Shown here piece after piece: positions 26,301-35,285 of a stretch of 64,000 nucleotides of DNA; the stretch's first letter is position 1; every line of letters starts with the position of its first letter. Under the pieces are notes generated by a model. It was not told where the DNA came from, made no database searches, and worked only from the letters and a program-made list of their open reading frames with translations. The position numbers were made by a program, and so were the translations under genes. Source of the stretch: Pseudoalteromonas piscicida (GTDB lineage Bacteria; Pseudomonadota; Gammaproteobacteria; Enterobacterales; Alteromonadaceae); assembly GCF_000238315.3 (NCBI RefSeq), contig NZ_CP011924.1, positions 1,900,501 to 1,964,500 of the forward strand. The letters run 5' to 3'.

Positions 26301-26993
26301 CACTACAACTTGAGAAAGCTTGATATTCTCAAGCGTCTGCTCATCTATCGCGAGGTTGTTAATCTTTAACTCGCCGAGCTCAGCGGTTAGCGGCAGGTCT
26401 ATCTTAGGTATTTGGAGTGGCGCTAATGTATTAAGTGGTGCTGGCGATTTTGCAGGCACGGGCTGATCGGTTGCCTTTGTGGTCAACTTTACACTGTCTA
26501 ACAGCAAAAAAGGGACATTAAAATGTGAGCCAGAACCTGAAAGCTGCGTGTCTAAGCCTTGCAATCGCACAGTAATCTCCGGCGTTTCCAACGAAAATTG
26601 CTGAACTTGCGCACGTTTTATTGCAATTGGCAGTGGTAACTCAACTTGGCTACTTTCAGTAGTTTCCGCTTCGCTGACACTTTTCTGCTTTTGTACAATC
26701 GCTATCTCTTTTGCGTCTAGCGCAATGCAAACGCTGGCACAAGTCAACCACTCAACAGTAACTTTGGTGTCTCTAAGGCGAATATCGATATCGTCATTGT
26801 GATAACGCAACGTAAGATTGGCGCCAGATAATAAGCGCTTGTCTAAGCTATCGATTGCTAACCCTGAAACCGTTTTATTCGCTACCCAAACCAGCAACTG
26901 TTGCCCCGGCAAGGTAAAACATAAACAAACCAAAAGTAAAAATAGGCTAATAATGGCAGTAATGATTTTGATTCTTAAGCTTCTGAACTGCAT
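23334..26993 (-). CDS. tamB: TamB, AsmA-like intermembrane protein
   Basis: This 1219-residue protein (E. coli 1259) is anchored by one N-terminal membrane segment (IITAIISLFLLLVCLCFTL). It has a very long beta-rich groove with AsmA/DUF490-type repeats and a conserved C-terminal DUF490 domain that ends near the outer membrane. TamB is currently viewed as a bridge for phospholipid transport to the outer membrane and as the partner of TamA in autotransporter assembly. Its ATG overlaps the tamA stop by one base (TAATG), and the next gene overlaps it by four, so all are one tightly coupled operon. Confidence 0.94.
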   Translation of the reverse strand: MQFRSLRIKIITAIISLFLLLVCLCFTLPGQQLLVWVANKTVSGLAIDSLDKRLLSGANLTLRYHNDDIDIRLRDTKVTVEWLTCASVCIALDAKEIAIVQKQKSVSEAETTESSQVELPLPIAIKRAQVQQFSLETPEITVRLQGLDTQLSGSGSHFNVPFLLLDSVKLTTKATDQPVPAKSPAPLNTLAPLQIPKIDLPLTAELGELKINNLAIDEQTLENIKLSQVVVAENVDVEQVQLNYQEWFISAAAEVLLNDWTVDLRSTLSAPQGLASLTLAGRPHDLTLTLNSEGMAFAKLQAHADLTTTNWPFELQGQIDKLVIPSGSTTLKGATLGLSGDASKYNLSGSIAVNTVQFGDVTATLEGQGGLQAFTLAKAKLQLEKAQAQIAGQVNWSQGVKGKVNGDFSQLPIDRLLGLVQYDAGLTENDMLAGQFALDFVSQGEQWQVNVERFKLDGKVAGTSLNADVKVVVDESLLGEFSHARLNYGKNSLTVSGELGQQLDLDIDFQFEQAANTLIPADLKGSGEIFIQGDHLKPSIQTDIKFDSVRYQNIALHGLTTKGSVDIANEVTGQIKLALDRLIIDSEMVEDIRLAVNGNQQQHNATLDIRDKRVVASFEINGKMQQSTWQGELSSGEVTSQGQTIALQSPAAIVISDVSQRIAKQCWQMDDTDLCFAAEQKGTQGQADVKLEKLALAKLQTWLPAELKITGETQAVAKLAWQNGQVTRADGELNIVDAGITTHGQTFSISEFKALLKTNNKQIHADWRMTSDTLGKFSGDTRVPLDKQSPQLAGNVKIESIELAKLSALLNRVTEQSFDLQGEVLGDINISGSLAAPEVNGKLTAQRLFMSSDSLPVEIDKGHINLDFNTTSAQLEAELTAAKGGKVALTGEAYWSPELSAEVKIKGENIYVQPDSQIELTASPDLTLAYKDKIARVLGEIVVPFGRVNIESLPEGVTSPSDDEVIVDAKVQKQMSVPVQHEIDLKLTVKDNFRVKALGLDSFVTGAIEIDKQVESPMLATGELQLREGKYRAFGQDLLIRTGQIGFNGALDKPYLNIRAIRNPATTANDVIAGVELTGNIAKPRLTVFSEPAMDQAKALSYLLNGQPLGESETSNNALLTQFLLSQGIDRSEGFFSKAGESLGLSDVNLSAKGSGDDTQVEVSGYITPNVQVSYRVGVFESINEIALRYRVFSKFYVEATSGLYNSIDFLYKFDWDDK

Positions 26994-28729
26994 TAGATTT
27001 CAGGTCCTATAACAATACTGAGACGGGTGCTTTTACTTTCTTTGGTCAGCCCCCAAGCATGATCGAGTCGGATTGGACCAACGGGGGTCAAATAACGAAA
27101 ACCAAACCCGGCTCCAACTTCCCAAGCGTCCGAGAAATCGTTCGTTGCAGTACCCGCATCAACAAACAAAGCGGCTCGCCAACTTGGGTGGAATTGATAG
27201 TTATATTCCACTGTGCCTGTGGCTAAATATCTGCCGCCAAGTATGCGCCCTTCGTCATCGCGAGGACCGATAGATTCATAGGCAAAACCACGGATACTTT
27301 GATCTCCCCCTGCAAGGAAACGATGGGTAAACGGAATTTGGTCAATATCCTTTGTCACGATCGCCCCTAAGTCTAAGCGACCAAAAAACAAGTGCTTGGT
27401 TTCAAAGCTTCTTAGCCATTCATTGTTCCATCTCACTTTCAACATATTTGCAGACGATAGTACCGAATCTGCTGCGGCTTCAATGGAGATCAGGCGCTCA
27501 TTCCCCCAGTAAGGTAGCGCGCCACCTTTACTTTCTTTCTTTAAGTAGCTAATGCCTGGGATCAACATTTCCGTGCGTTGTTTTTCGCCTAACTGTTCTG
27601 TGGTTTCATGTTCACGTTTCAAAAACGCCGTTCTCACCCACTCATCATCCGTTAGCCATTGTCGCTGTACCTGTACGTTCCAAATCCGACTGTTGATCCC
27701 TTCCGTTACTTCATCCTGCACTTTATAGCCGCCTAACACACGCCACAAATCGTCGTTAGGATTGTCTACTGGAATGGTATAACTGGCAGTGATATCTTGT
27801 TGCTTTTGCGATAGCCTCAGATTGGACTCAAAGGAATGGCCATCCTCGGTGATCCAGGGTTTAGTCCACTTAAAACGGGTTTTTGCACCCACATCATCAC
27901 TGTAGCCAGCACCCACTTCAAAGCTATTTGCGGGTTTGTCTTCAACACTCACTCGAACTGGGATCTGATCGCTCGTCCGGTCCTTTAACAGCGGATAAAC
28001 CTTTATCGCACTAAAATAAGGGGTGGCATTTAAAGACAGATTAAAATCAGACAAGAGGCTCGCTTCAAACGGCTGTCCTTTCGAAAATGGGCTTAGCGAA
28101 CGTATATAGTTAGCCGCTTTAGTGTTTCCCTCAATAGCAAGGTCACCAAATTGATAACGTTTACCAGTGTTGAGCAGCAGTCGCACGCCAGCATAGCGAT
28201 TCGCTTTGTGAACAAGCAATTTGGACTCTTGCCATTGATAATCAAAATATCCAAGTTCTAGTAGCTCGCTTTCAAAGCGGCTTTTCGTTGCCTGATAATC
28301 ACTATGATTGACTTGCTTGCCAACTTGGATCGGTACATCTTTGATAAGCGAAACTAAATCCGCATTGTCCCTACCCGCACCCACAAGCTCAATATTAATA
28401 TCTTTCCATTTCAGTGGTGCTTCAAGTTTGACTTCGGCTATGACGTTTTGCCCTTCTCCACTGAGTTGAATATCAAAATGATAATAGCCTAAAGCATGCA
28501 AAGCGCGACGTATGTCCGCACGCACCTCTTTCATCACCCGAGGAATTTTTGGCTTACCTTTGTAAGATTTTAAAAAACCAGTGATGTTGTCTTCTACATC
28601 GCCGTTTTCGACTTTGACTTCAATGTTGGAGATTTTTACTGATGCAGGACGAGACTCAGCACCTGCGTTAAACGAGAAAAAGCAGCACAAAAAAAGCGCT
28701 AGTGTTAAACAAGAGAAATACGGCTTCAT
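26993..28729 (-). CDS. tamA: TamA, outer-membrane Omp85 protein
   Basis: The 578-residue length equals that of E. coli TamA (577). A signal peptide at about residues 1-24 precedes three POTRA-type segments (to about residue 265) and a 16-strand barrel. The barrel includes the Omp85 lid-lock text RFLAGGDQSIRGFAYESIGP and the C-terminal strand ending in I. It is the first gene of the tamA-tamB-binding protein-cyclophilin operon. The start has a proper signal peptide directly behind it. Confidence 0.95.
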   Translation of the reverse strand: MKPYFSCLTLALFLCCFFSFNAGAESRPASVKISNIEVKVENGDVEDNITGFLKSYKGKPKIPRVMKEVRADIRRALHALGYYHFDIQLSGEGQNVIAEVKLEAPLKWKDINIELVGAGRDNADLVSLIKDVPIQVGKQVNHSDYQATKSRFESELLELGYFDYQWQESKLLVHKANRYAGVRLLLNTGKRYQFGDLAIEGNTKAANYIRSLSPFSKGQPFEASLLSDFNLSLNATPYFSAIKVYPLLKDRTSDQIPVRVSVEDKPANSFEVGAGYSDDVGAKTRFKWTKPWITEDGHSFESNLRLSQKQQDITASYTIPVDNPNDDLWRVLGGYKVQDEVTEGINSRIWNVQVQRQWLTDDEWVRTAFLKREHETTEQLGEKQRTEMLIPGISYLKKESKGGALPYWGNERLISIEAAADSVLSSANMLKVRWNNEWLRSFETKHLFFGRLDLGAIVTKDIDQIPFTHRFLAGGDQSIRGFAYESIGPRDDEGRILGGRYLATGTVEYNYQFHPSWRAALFVDAGTATNDFSDAWEVGAGFGFRYLTPVGPIRLDHAWGLTKESKSTRLSIVIGPEI

Positions 28730-28968
28730 TAAAATAAAACGACCTAAATATCGCGACTTATGGGCATCGATAACGCCATTGTGCTTGTGAAAATGGATAC
28801 TGTAAAACGACTTTTCAGAGAAAGTGCAATTTTACTGAGCTTAAGCTGAACATAGGGTGTATTTTGTTGTAACGCAGTGGGTTTTATCGCACATTTATTT
28901 ACATTCATCCTTTTTATTTTCTTGCAGATAACGGACAATAGCAGCAATTGAACCTGCAGAGTGAAATT

Positions 28969-29301
28969 ATGCAATTCCCAAATGATGATAACGGTAAGCT
29001 TCTAGCTGAGATTGCCGCTGCTGGCGTTGATCTGACGCAAATGCAGAATATCGATTTTTATATTCTTTTCGAGCAAGCTGATGATGCTAAGCGTTTCATT
29101 GGCGCGATTGAGAAAGACGAATTAGCACCGAAAACCCAGTTACAACAATGTCCTGACACAGGCGTTTGGGAAGTGATCACCACGGTGACTATGGTCCCGA
29201 TGCACGAGCTACTGAGTCAAACGGAGCAATACCTTGAAAGCATAGCCAATGGTTATGAAGGATATGGTGATGGCTGGGGCTTAATGGCCTCGGAAGAATA
29301 A
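28969..29301 (+). CDS. rraB: Regulator of RNase E activity RraB
   Basis: Inhibits or alters RNase E cleavage by binding its scaffold region. The 110-residue product carries the family text FPNDDNGKLL, IDFYILFEQADDAKRF and GYGDGWG, plus an acidic C-terminus. I prefer the ATG at 28969, behind GCAGAGTGAA, over a TTG at 28948. E. coli RraB is 138 residues, so this form is short at the C-terminus. It converges on radD with a shared terminator between them. Confidence 0.9.
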   Translation: MQFPNDDNGKLLAEIAAAGVDLTQMQNIDFYILFEQADDAKRFIGAIEKDELAPKTQLQQCPDTGVWEVITTVTMVPMHELLSQTEQYLESIANGYEGYGDGWGLMASEE

Positions 29302-29307
29302 ACCGCC

Positions 29308-29339
29308 ACAGAAAGGCTAACTTTTGTCAGCCTTTCTGT
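29308..29339. terminator. Bidirectional terminator between rraB and radD
   Basis: ACAGAAAGGCT / AGCCTTTCTGT forms an 11-bp perfect stem around a 10-base loop. It includes the radD stop codon in its left arm and lies seven bases after the rraB stop, so it can serve both convergent genes. Confidence 0.75.
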
Positions 29340-31059
29340 AGCTTCCTTGATAATCAAACAGCTTTTCAGAAACCTGCCAACCAAACTTCTTGTGTAATTT
29401 AGCAATCACGAAATCCGGTGCAATCAAATCAGTATCTATCACTTCTTCAGCTGACTGCCATTTTGCAGGTGCCGACGTAGATTTTCGCCGCTTTGCAAAT
29501 TGCTGGTGGAATATAAATAGACTCTTTTGATTAGAGAAGTCATAGACTTCACTGCAACTTACCCCATCCTCGTCAAAGTAAGTAATTTTTAACTTATTAC
29601 CACTAAGCACTTCGCCACAGAGTCCGCTGCAGCGTAGTACCATTGCATGTTTTAAATTCAGTGCGGCACGCAATTTATCATCTGGGTCGGCCATTATTGC
29701 GCCGCACTGATGGCATTGCCTTGCAGCAATATCATTTTCTGCACCGCATTGCTCACATTCTTTATACTTAAAACGATAATCACATTGCTGCGAGTGACCT
29801 TCATCGTCTTCAAGCAATCCCTGACAGCGCCTACCAAAATGCTCAATAAGCTTGCCTTGCTCGTCTACCTTGCCCCAGAAAATATTGGCAAAACCACAAC
29901 CAGGACACAGCACCTGTACAGGCTCATTGTCTGAATTTGGCTTTTTACTTCCCACTTCAGGTGCAAATAAGTCAAAGTCGTTGCCTGCATAATCAATGAC
30001 AAAGCAATCTTCTTTGTTTTCGTCTAACCTAAGTCCTCTGCCTACAATCTGCTGATAGAGGCTCACGGACTCCGTGGGTCTCAAAATAGCGATAACATCA
30101 ACATGGGGCGCGTCAAACCCAGTAGTCAGCACAGAAACATTCACTAAATACTTAATTTCTCTATTTTTGAACTGGATGATAAGTGCATCTCTCTCGGCAG
30201 ATTTGGTTTCACCCGTGATAAGCGCACTATATTGCGTGGGTAAATAGCCGAGAATTTCTTTTGCATGCATAACCGTCGCGGCAAAAATCATTACTCCCGC
30301 CCTATTTTCACTGAGCGCCAGTAAATGAGTGATAATGCTCTTTGTTGCACGAGTTTGTGCTTGTAATAATGTATTCATATCAGATTCTGAATAACGCCCA
30401 AACGAATCTGTACTTAAACTAGAAAAATCATAATTCTCAACGGCAGGATCAATTTTATTAGGCGGCGTCAGATACGAATTTTTTATCATATATCTAAGTG
30501 GTAATTCGTAAATACACTGCTTAAATGGTGAATCAGCTTTTCCTCTAACAAAACCGTGATAATGTTTATGATATATCCACCCCATCCCCAAACGATAAGG
30601 GGTTGCTGTTAAGCCCAGTAACTTTAGTTCAGGATTAAACTGAGCCAGCTGGTTTAAAATTTGCTGATACTGACTATTATCTTCCCCACTCACTCGGTGA
30701 CATTCGTCAATGATAACTAATGAATAAAATTGATTGAGTTGTGATAAGTTTCGAGACAATGACTGCACGCTGGCAAAAGTCACTTGGTGCTGTAACGACT
30801 TTTCTTTTAATCCAGCAGAAAAAATACTCGCTTGTAACCCATAGCTTTTATATTTATGTGCATTTTGTTCTACGAGCTCCTTAACATGAGTCAATACTAA
30901 TATTTTGTGTTTCGCAAGCCGTGCAAGCTCCGCAATCACTAGACTCTTTCCGGCCCCTGTAGGTAATACAATAACGGCTGACTCGCTTGATTTGCGAAAG
31001 TGATTCAGCGTATTTTGTACCGCTTCTTGTTGGTAAGGTCTTAAAACGTAAATAAGCAC
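29317..31059 (-). CDS. radD: RadD (YejH), DEAD/DEAH-type DNA repair helicase
   Basis: This 580-residue SF2 ATPase (E. coli RadD 586) acts with SSB in recombination intermediate repair. Walker A is PTGAGKS (about residues 33-39), motif II is DECH, motif III-type LTATPYR follows, and motif VI is QIVGRGLR. Downstream, cysteine pairs build the RadD zinc finger (VLCPGCG, RCQG, KECEQCGA, CHQCGA). The start is close to the conserved RPYQQEAV Q-like region, so no N-terminal extension is missing. It is separated from the upstream H-NS-like gene by a terminator. Confidence 0.93.
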   Translation of the reverse strand: MLIYVLRPYQQEAVQNTLNHFRKSSESAVIVLPTGAGKSLVIAELARLAKHKILVLTHVKELVEQNAHKYKSYGLQASIFSAGLKEKSLQHQVTFASVQSLSRNLSQLNQFYSLVIIDECHRVSGEDNSQYQQILNQLAQFNPELKLLGLTATPYRLGMGWIYHKHYHGFVRGKADSPFKQCIYELPLRYMIKNSYLTPPNKIDPAVENYDFSSLSTDSFGRYSESDMNTLLQAQTRATKSIITHLLALSENRAGVMIFAATVMHAKEILGYLPTQYSALITGETKSAERDALIIQFKNREIKYLVNVSVLTTGFDAPHVDVIAILRPTESVSLYQQIVGRGLRLDENKEDCFVIDYAGNDFDLFAPEVGSKKPNSDNEPVQVLCPGCGFANIFWGKVDEQGKLIEHFGRRCQGLLEDDEGHSQQCDYRFKYKECEQCGAENDIAARQCHQCGAIMADPDDKLRAALNLKHAMVLRCSGLCGEVLSGNKLKITYFDEDGVSCSEVYDFSNQKSLFIFHQQFAKRRKSTSAPAKWQSAEEVIDTDLIAPDFVIAKLHKKFGWQVSEKLFDYQGSYRKADKS

Positions 31060-31084
31060 CTCAGGATATAAATAATTAAGTCAA

Positions 31085-31113
31085 AAAAGGCGTATCCATA
31101 AGATACGCCTTTT
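31085..31113 (-). terminator. Terminator downstream of the H-NS-like gene
   Basis: AAAAGGCGTATC / GATACGCCTTTT, a perfect 12-bp stem with a 5-base loop and a T run on the minus strand. It separates the H-NS-like transcript from radD. Confidence 0.85.
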
Positions 31114-31170
31114 ATTTATGCTATTTTAAAAAGCTGTTCAATACCGAACAGCCTTCATAATAAAGTATTG

Positions 31171-31476
31171 TTAGATTAGATAATCATCTAGGTTAACACC
31201 TTGGAATACTTTAGGTGTTTTACCACGGCCAGTCCACTCAATTACTTCACCGTCTTTTTCAATTCGGTATTTTGCTTTTACTTTAGAACGACGGTCAGCT
31301 GGCGTAGTGCCTACTAAATCATCAAGCGTAAGTCCTTTTTCTTTCAGCATAGCCAATACTTCTTCTTTAGCCTGCTGTTGTTCCTTTTGCTCGTCCAGTG
31401 CTTTTTGAATAAGCTCTAACGCTTTTTCCAAATCACCGTAGCTTGCATTTTTAATAAAAGACTTGATCTCACGCAT
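31171..31476 (-). CDS. Short H-NS-family nucleoid protein
   Basis: This 101-residue protein has an N-terminal coiled-coil region (LEKALELIQKALDEQKEQQQAK) for oligomerisation. The C-terminal DNA-binding motif YRIEKDGEVIEWTGRGKTPKVFQ has the AT-hook-like loop TGRGKTPK, against TGQGRTP in E. coli H-NS. Its length is about three quarters of E. coli H-NS, with a shortened linker and dimerisation region. Likely role is binding and silencing of AT-rich DNA. It is monocistronic, with AT-rich flanks. Confidence 0.85.
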   Translation of the reverse strand: MREIKSFIKNASYGDLEKALELIQKALDEQKEQQQAKEEVLAMLKEKGLTLDDLVGTTPADRRSKVKAKYRIEKDGEVIEWTGRGKTPKVFQGVNLDDYLI

Positions 31477-31576
31477 TGATACTCTCTCAATTAAGCTTAG
31501 TTTTAATATTTATATTGAATACTATATTAAAATTAATAAAAAACAAATTGTATTCTATGAATTTTAATTTTGTTAC

Positions 31577-31603
31577 GAAAAAAGCGCCATAATGGCGCCT
31601 TTT
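31577..31603 (-). terminator. Terminator downstream of pyrC
   Basis: AAAAGGCGCCAT / ATGGCGCTTTTTT on the minus strand, a near-perfect stem with a T run, 41 bases after the pyrC stop. Confidence 0.82.
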
Positions 31604-31643
31604 AGTTAGAATTAAGAAGATTTAATTACATTTTGTTTAAATC

Positions 31644-32681
31644 TTATTCAACTTTCCAATCAATTGTCGACCCAGCTTTAATTGGCACAACCGTTCCTTC
31701 ACCTAATTTGTATGTATCAGGCACTTGCCAAGGAGACTTAGTCAGCGTAATGGTATCCGTATTGCGTGGTAAGTCATAAAAGTCCGGACCAAAGTGACTC
31801 GCAAAACCTTCTAACTTATCCAGCGCATTTGCATCTTCAAATGCCTCTGCGTAAAGCTCAATTGCGGCATGTGCAGTGTACGCACCGGCACAGCCACATG
31901 CGGCTTCTTTTTTATCTTTCGCATGAGGGGCTGAGTCTGTGCCCAAGAAGAACTTTTTACTTCCGCTTGTCGCCGCTTCAATTAACGCCTGTTGATGCGT
32001 ATTACGCTTTAAGATAGGTAAGCAATAATAGTGAGGACGAATGCCACCAGCCAACATATGATTGCGGTTATAAAGCAAATGATGAGCTGTGATAGTTGCA
32101 GCAACGTTGTCAGGCGCTTGATTAACAAAATCAACTGCGTCTTTTGTTGTGATATGTTCGAGTACAATTTTTAACGTTGGGAAGTTATCAACGACTTTGG
32201 ACAGTTTTGTCTCAAGGAATACTTTTTCTCTATCAAAGATATCAATAGAAGAGTCCGTCACTTCACCGTGCACGAGTAGCAACATGCCAACTTCTTGCAT
32301 CGCTTCGAGCGCTGGATATACATTTTCAATATCCGTTACACCCGATGCTGAGTTTGTCGTTACGCCGGCTGGATATAATTTAGCAGCAACAATATGGCCA
32401 GTTGCTTTCGCTTTTTTGATTTCTTCAGGAGTCGTGTTATCCGTAAGATATAACACCATTAGAGGCTGAAAGTTACCTTGAGGATTAGCGGCCATGATGC
32501 GGTCACGATAAGCCAAAGCAGTCTCTGTGCAAGTTGCTGGTGGTACAAGGTTTGGCATGATAATCGCGCGGCCCATGTAGCGACTAATATCTCTTACCGT
32601 GTCGACCAAGACATCACCATCACGTAGGTGCACATGCCAATCATCTGGTCGTGTAATCGTTAACGTTTGTTTGCTCGTCAT
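31644..32681 (-). CDS. pyrC: Dihydroorotase
   Basis: Cyclises carbamoyl-aspartate to dihydroorotate in pyrimidine synthesis. It is a type II (E. coli-like) enzyme, 345 residues from the ATG at 32681, which has GGAAGAGAG just upstream; E. coli PyrC has 348. The zinc-binding start is [10 protein letters not shown] and the other ligands lie in LLVHGEV, LEHIT and [11 protein letters not shown]. The metal-bridging Lys lies in AAKLYPAG. A longer frame from 32723 adds 14 residues without homology. Confidence 0.95.
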   Translation of the reverse strand: MTSKQTLTITRPDDWHVHLRDGDVLVDTVRDISRYMGRAIIMPNLVPPATCTETALAYRDRIMAANPQGNFQPLMVLYLTDNTTPEEIKKAKATGHIVAAKLYPAGVTTNSASGVTDIENVYPALEAMQEVGMLLLVHGEVTDSSIDIFDREKVFLETKLSKVVDNFPTLKIVLEHITTKDAVDFVNQAPDNVAATITAHHLLYNRNHMLAGGIRPHYYCLPILKRNTHQQALIEAATSGSKKFFLGTDSAPHAKDKKEAACGCAGAYTAHAAIELYAEAFEDANALDKLEGFASHFGPDFYDLPRNTDTITLTKSPWQVPDTYKLGEGTVVPIKAGSTIDWKVE

Positions 32682-32866
32682 TGCTCTCTTCCACTGCTGA
32701 ATTTGCCCGATCATAGGCTGCACATGGGTGTTAGTAAAGTTTTTCAGGCCAACCGCAGATTATTTCATTTTGTAAGTTTACTTTTAGCTCGTTTTCATTT
32801 TTCACAATATTGGTAAATATGTACATTTTAAGTTAACTTAGTAGCATCTTTTCATGAGAAATATGT

Positions 32867-35227
32867 ATGCTATCTGAGAACCAAAAATTAGAATCAAAAA
32901 CTGAGCAGCTTAGCATCATCAACCAGTTTTCTTCGTCGCTGCTGCATCTAACCAAACTTGACGAATTATTTGAATACGTTACAACACAGGTCGTTAATCG
33001 ACTGGGGTTTGTAGATTGTGTTATCTATCTCGCAGATCCTTATCAAGAGTATCTAGAAGTCGCTGCAAGTATGGGCGTTTCCCATGCTAATGGGGATTAT
33101 CGTGTTGAACAAACCAAGATAAAGATTGGTTCAGGTATTACCGGGCAAGTCGCAACGACGAGAGAGCCCTTTATTTCTGGAAACGTCGCCTCTCACCCCA
33201 TGTATATTGCTGACTTACGACCAGCGATGTCAGAGCTTTGTGTACCACTTGAGTATGACGACCACTTAATCGGTGTGATTGACTGTGAGCATCCAGAGGC
33301 TGATTATTTTACCTCCGCGCATTTACAAATATTATCGACGGTCGCACATCTACTCAGTGCCAAAATCCATCAGTTACGCACCTTAGAAAATCTCCAAACC
33401 ACGATTGCCCAGTTACACCAAGCACAAAATTTAGAAAAGTCCCTGCTTAAAATTGCGAACATCACTTACCGCTTTGAGAACCTTGAGGCTTTTTATGATG
33501 ACTTATATAAAATCATTGCCTCTCAGCTTTGCGCCGAGAACTTCTTTATCGGTCTTTATGATACTCAACAGGATATTTTAGAAATCGATTATTTGATTGA
33601 GGGAGGCGAAAAATGTAATGCTCACCAAAAGGTATCAAAAGATCAGATAAAGCATACTGCATCTTACTATATTCTGAAGAACCAACGACCACTGCTGTGT
33701 GATAACGATCAATTTAGAATGCATATCACGCGGGGTGATTTTAAAATGGTGGGTCGCTCGCCACGCTCTTGGTTAGGCGTACCATTTTTGGTTAATGATC
33801 AATATCAGGGCGTGATTGTGCTGCAAAGCTACAATAACGACCAAGCTTTCGTGAATCATGATTTATCTATTTTGACTTATATAAGTCGTCAAGTCAGCAT
33901 GGCCATAGACCGGCAGCTTTCAAGGCAGGCGCTAGAACATAGAGCTTTACACGACGATTTAACGGGTCTTGCCAATCGCTATTTATTGTTAGAACGGATC
34001 AAACATGCCATTTTGAGGCTAGCGCGAGTGGAGTCCTCTAATTTGCACTGCTTGATCTATCTCGATTTGGACAGATTTAAAAGCATTAATGACTCACTTG
34101 GACACGATGTTGGCGACCATTTCTTGATTGCTATTGTCGAGATGATAAATGGCTGTATTCGCAAAACCGACACCTTTGCGCGGCTCGGGGGTGATGAGTT
34201 TGCGATTTTTATGGAAAATGTCCAAGACAGGCAACAGGTCACCCTGCTACTTGATAGGATCACCACTGCTATAACCAAGCCCCTTCATATAGATGGCCAT
34301 GTTCTGCAAGCTTCAGGCAGTATTGGCGTTGCGTTCACTGATAACGAGTCCGATAGCGCAATTAATTTACTGCAGCAAGCAGATGCCGCCATGTACGAAG
34401 CAAAATCTTCGGGTCGGGGTCAAGTCTGCTATTTTAATAATGCCATGCGCAAGCGCTTAAAACAGCAAGCCGATATTGAAAATGATCTGCAACATGGCAT
34501 AAAAAACAATGAATTTGCGCTGTATTATCAGCCGATATTTTCTCTAACGACTGGCGCTATTGTAAGCTTTGAAGCCCTCGTCCGTTGGTTTCACCCCAAA
34601 AATGGTCTCGTTTCTCCGGATGCTTTTATTCCAATTGCAGAACAAACCGGACAGATAATTGAGCTTGACTTACATTTGTTGGAGTTGGCAGCCAAACAAC
34701 TCAAACGCTGGAAAGCACAAAAGCTGCCGAAGACTCGTGTTACGGTAAATGTTTCATCGCGACATTTCGCAAGCTTAGAGTTCGTTGATACAATTCAGCA
34801 ACTTTATCATCATTATGAGCTTACACCAGGCTCTTTATGTTTGGAAATCACAGAATCTGGATTGATAGCAAACCTCGCCCTCGCAACCAAAATTATTCAA
34901 GGATTAGAATCCCTTGGAGTGAAGCTTTACCTTGACGACTTTGGCACTGGTTACTCTGCTTTAGGTTATTTGCACCAGCTCCCCATTCATGTGCTTAAAA
35001 TTGATAAGAGCTTTATTGACCAACTAACTGAAAGAGAAAACCCGCTAGTTGATGCGATTTTGAAACTTGCACAATCACTTAACCTAACCGTTGTCGCTGA
35101 AGGTATCGAGCTCGAAACCCAGTGGCAGCTATTAAAGCAAAAAGGCTGTCAATTTGGTCAAGGCTATATTGTTTCTAAACCATTAGCCGCAGATCAAGCG
35201 ATGGCATTTTTACTGAGTAGAAACTAG
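32867..35227 (+). CDS. GAF-GAF-GGDEF-EAL cyclic-di-GMP protein
   Basis: This 786-residue cytoplasmic protein has two GAF sensor domains (about residues 15-155 and 190-335). A diguanylate cyclase domain follows (about 350-510) with an intact RLGGDEF active site and, five residues before it, an RKTD inhibitory-site motif. Last comes an EAL phosphodiesterase domain (about 530-780) with EALVRW, NVSSRHF, LEITESG and DDFGTGYSALGYL. Since both active sites look complete, the protein could be bifunctional. No membrane segment is visible, so it reads intracellular signals. It is monocistronic and convergent with metE, with a long hairpin in between. Confidence 0.92.
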   Translation: MLSENQKLESKTEQLSIINQFSSSLLHLTKLDELFEYVTTQVVNRLGFVDCVIYLADPYQEYLEVAASMGVSHANGDYRVEQTKIKIGSGITGQVATTREPFISGNVASHPMYIADLRPAMSELCVPLEYDDHLIGVIDCEHPEADYFTSAHLQILSTVAHLLSAKIHQLRTLENLQTTIAQLHQAQNLEKSLLKIANITYRFENLEAFYDDLYKIIASQLCAENFFIGLYDTQQDILEIDYLIEGGEKCNAHQKVSKDQIKHTASYYILKNQRPLLCDNDQFRMHITRGDFKMVGRSPRSWLGVPFLVNDQYQGVIVLQSYNNDQAFVNHDLSILTYISRQVSMAIDRQLSRQALEHRALHDDLTGLANRYLLLERIKHAILRLARVESSNLHCLIYLDLDRFKSINDSLGHDVGDHFLIAIVEMINGCIRKTDTFARLGGDEFAIFMENVQDRQQVTLLLDRITTAITKPLHIDGHVLQASGSIGVAFTDNESDSAINLLQQADAAMYEAKSSGRGQVCYFNNAMRKRLKQQADIENDLQHGIKNNEFALYYQPIFSLTTGAIVSFEALVRWFHPKNGLVSPDAFIPIAEQTGQIIELDLHLLELAAKQLKRWKAQKLPKTRVTVNVSSRHFASLEFVDTIQQLYHHYELTPGSLCLEITESGLIANLALATKIIQGLESLGVKLYLDDFGTGYSALGYLHQLPIHVLKIDKSFIDQLTERENPLVDAILKLAQSLNLTVVAEGIELETQWQLLKQKGCQFGQGYIVSKPLAADQAMAFLLSRN

Positions 35228-35236
35228 ACACACTCG

Positions 35237-35274
35237 CCACATACCTCATTGTTTGTAAACAATGAGGTATGTGG
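35237..35274. terminator. Long perfect hairpin between the GGDEF-EAL gene and metE
   Basis: Two arms of 18 bases (CCACATACCTCATTGTTT and its complement) flank a loop of only two bases, ten bases after the GGDEF-EAL stop and twelve before the metE stop on the other strand. It lacks a T run, but its place between convergent genes makes it a probable bidirectional terminator. Confidence 0.65.
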
Positions 35275-35285
35275 ACTGGTTTAGA

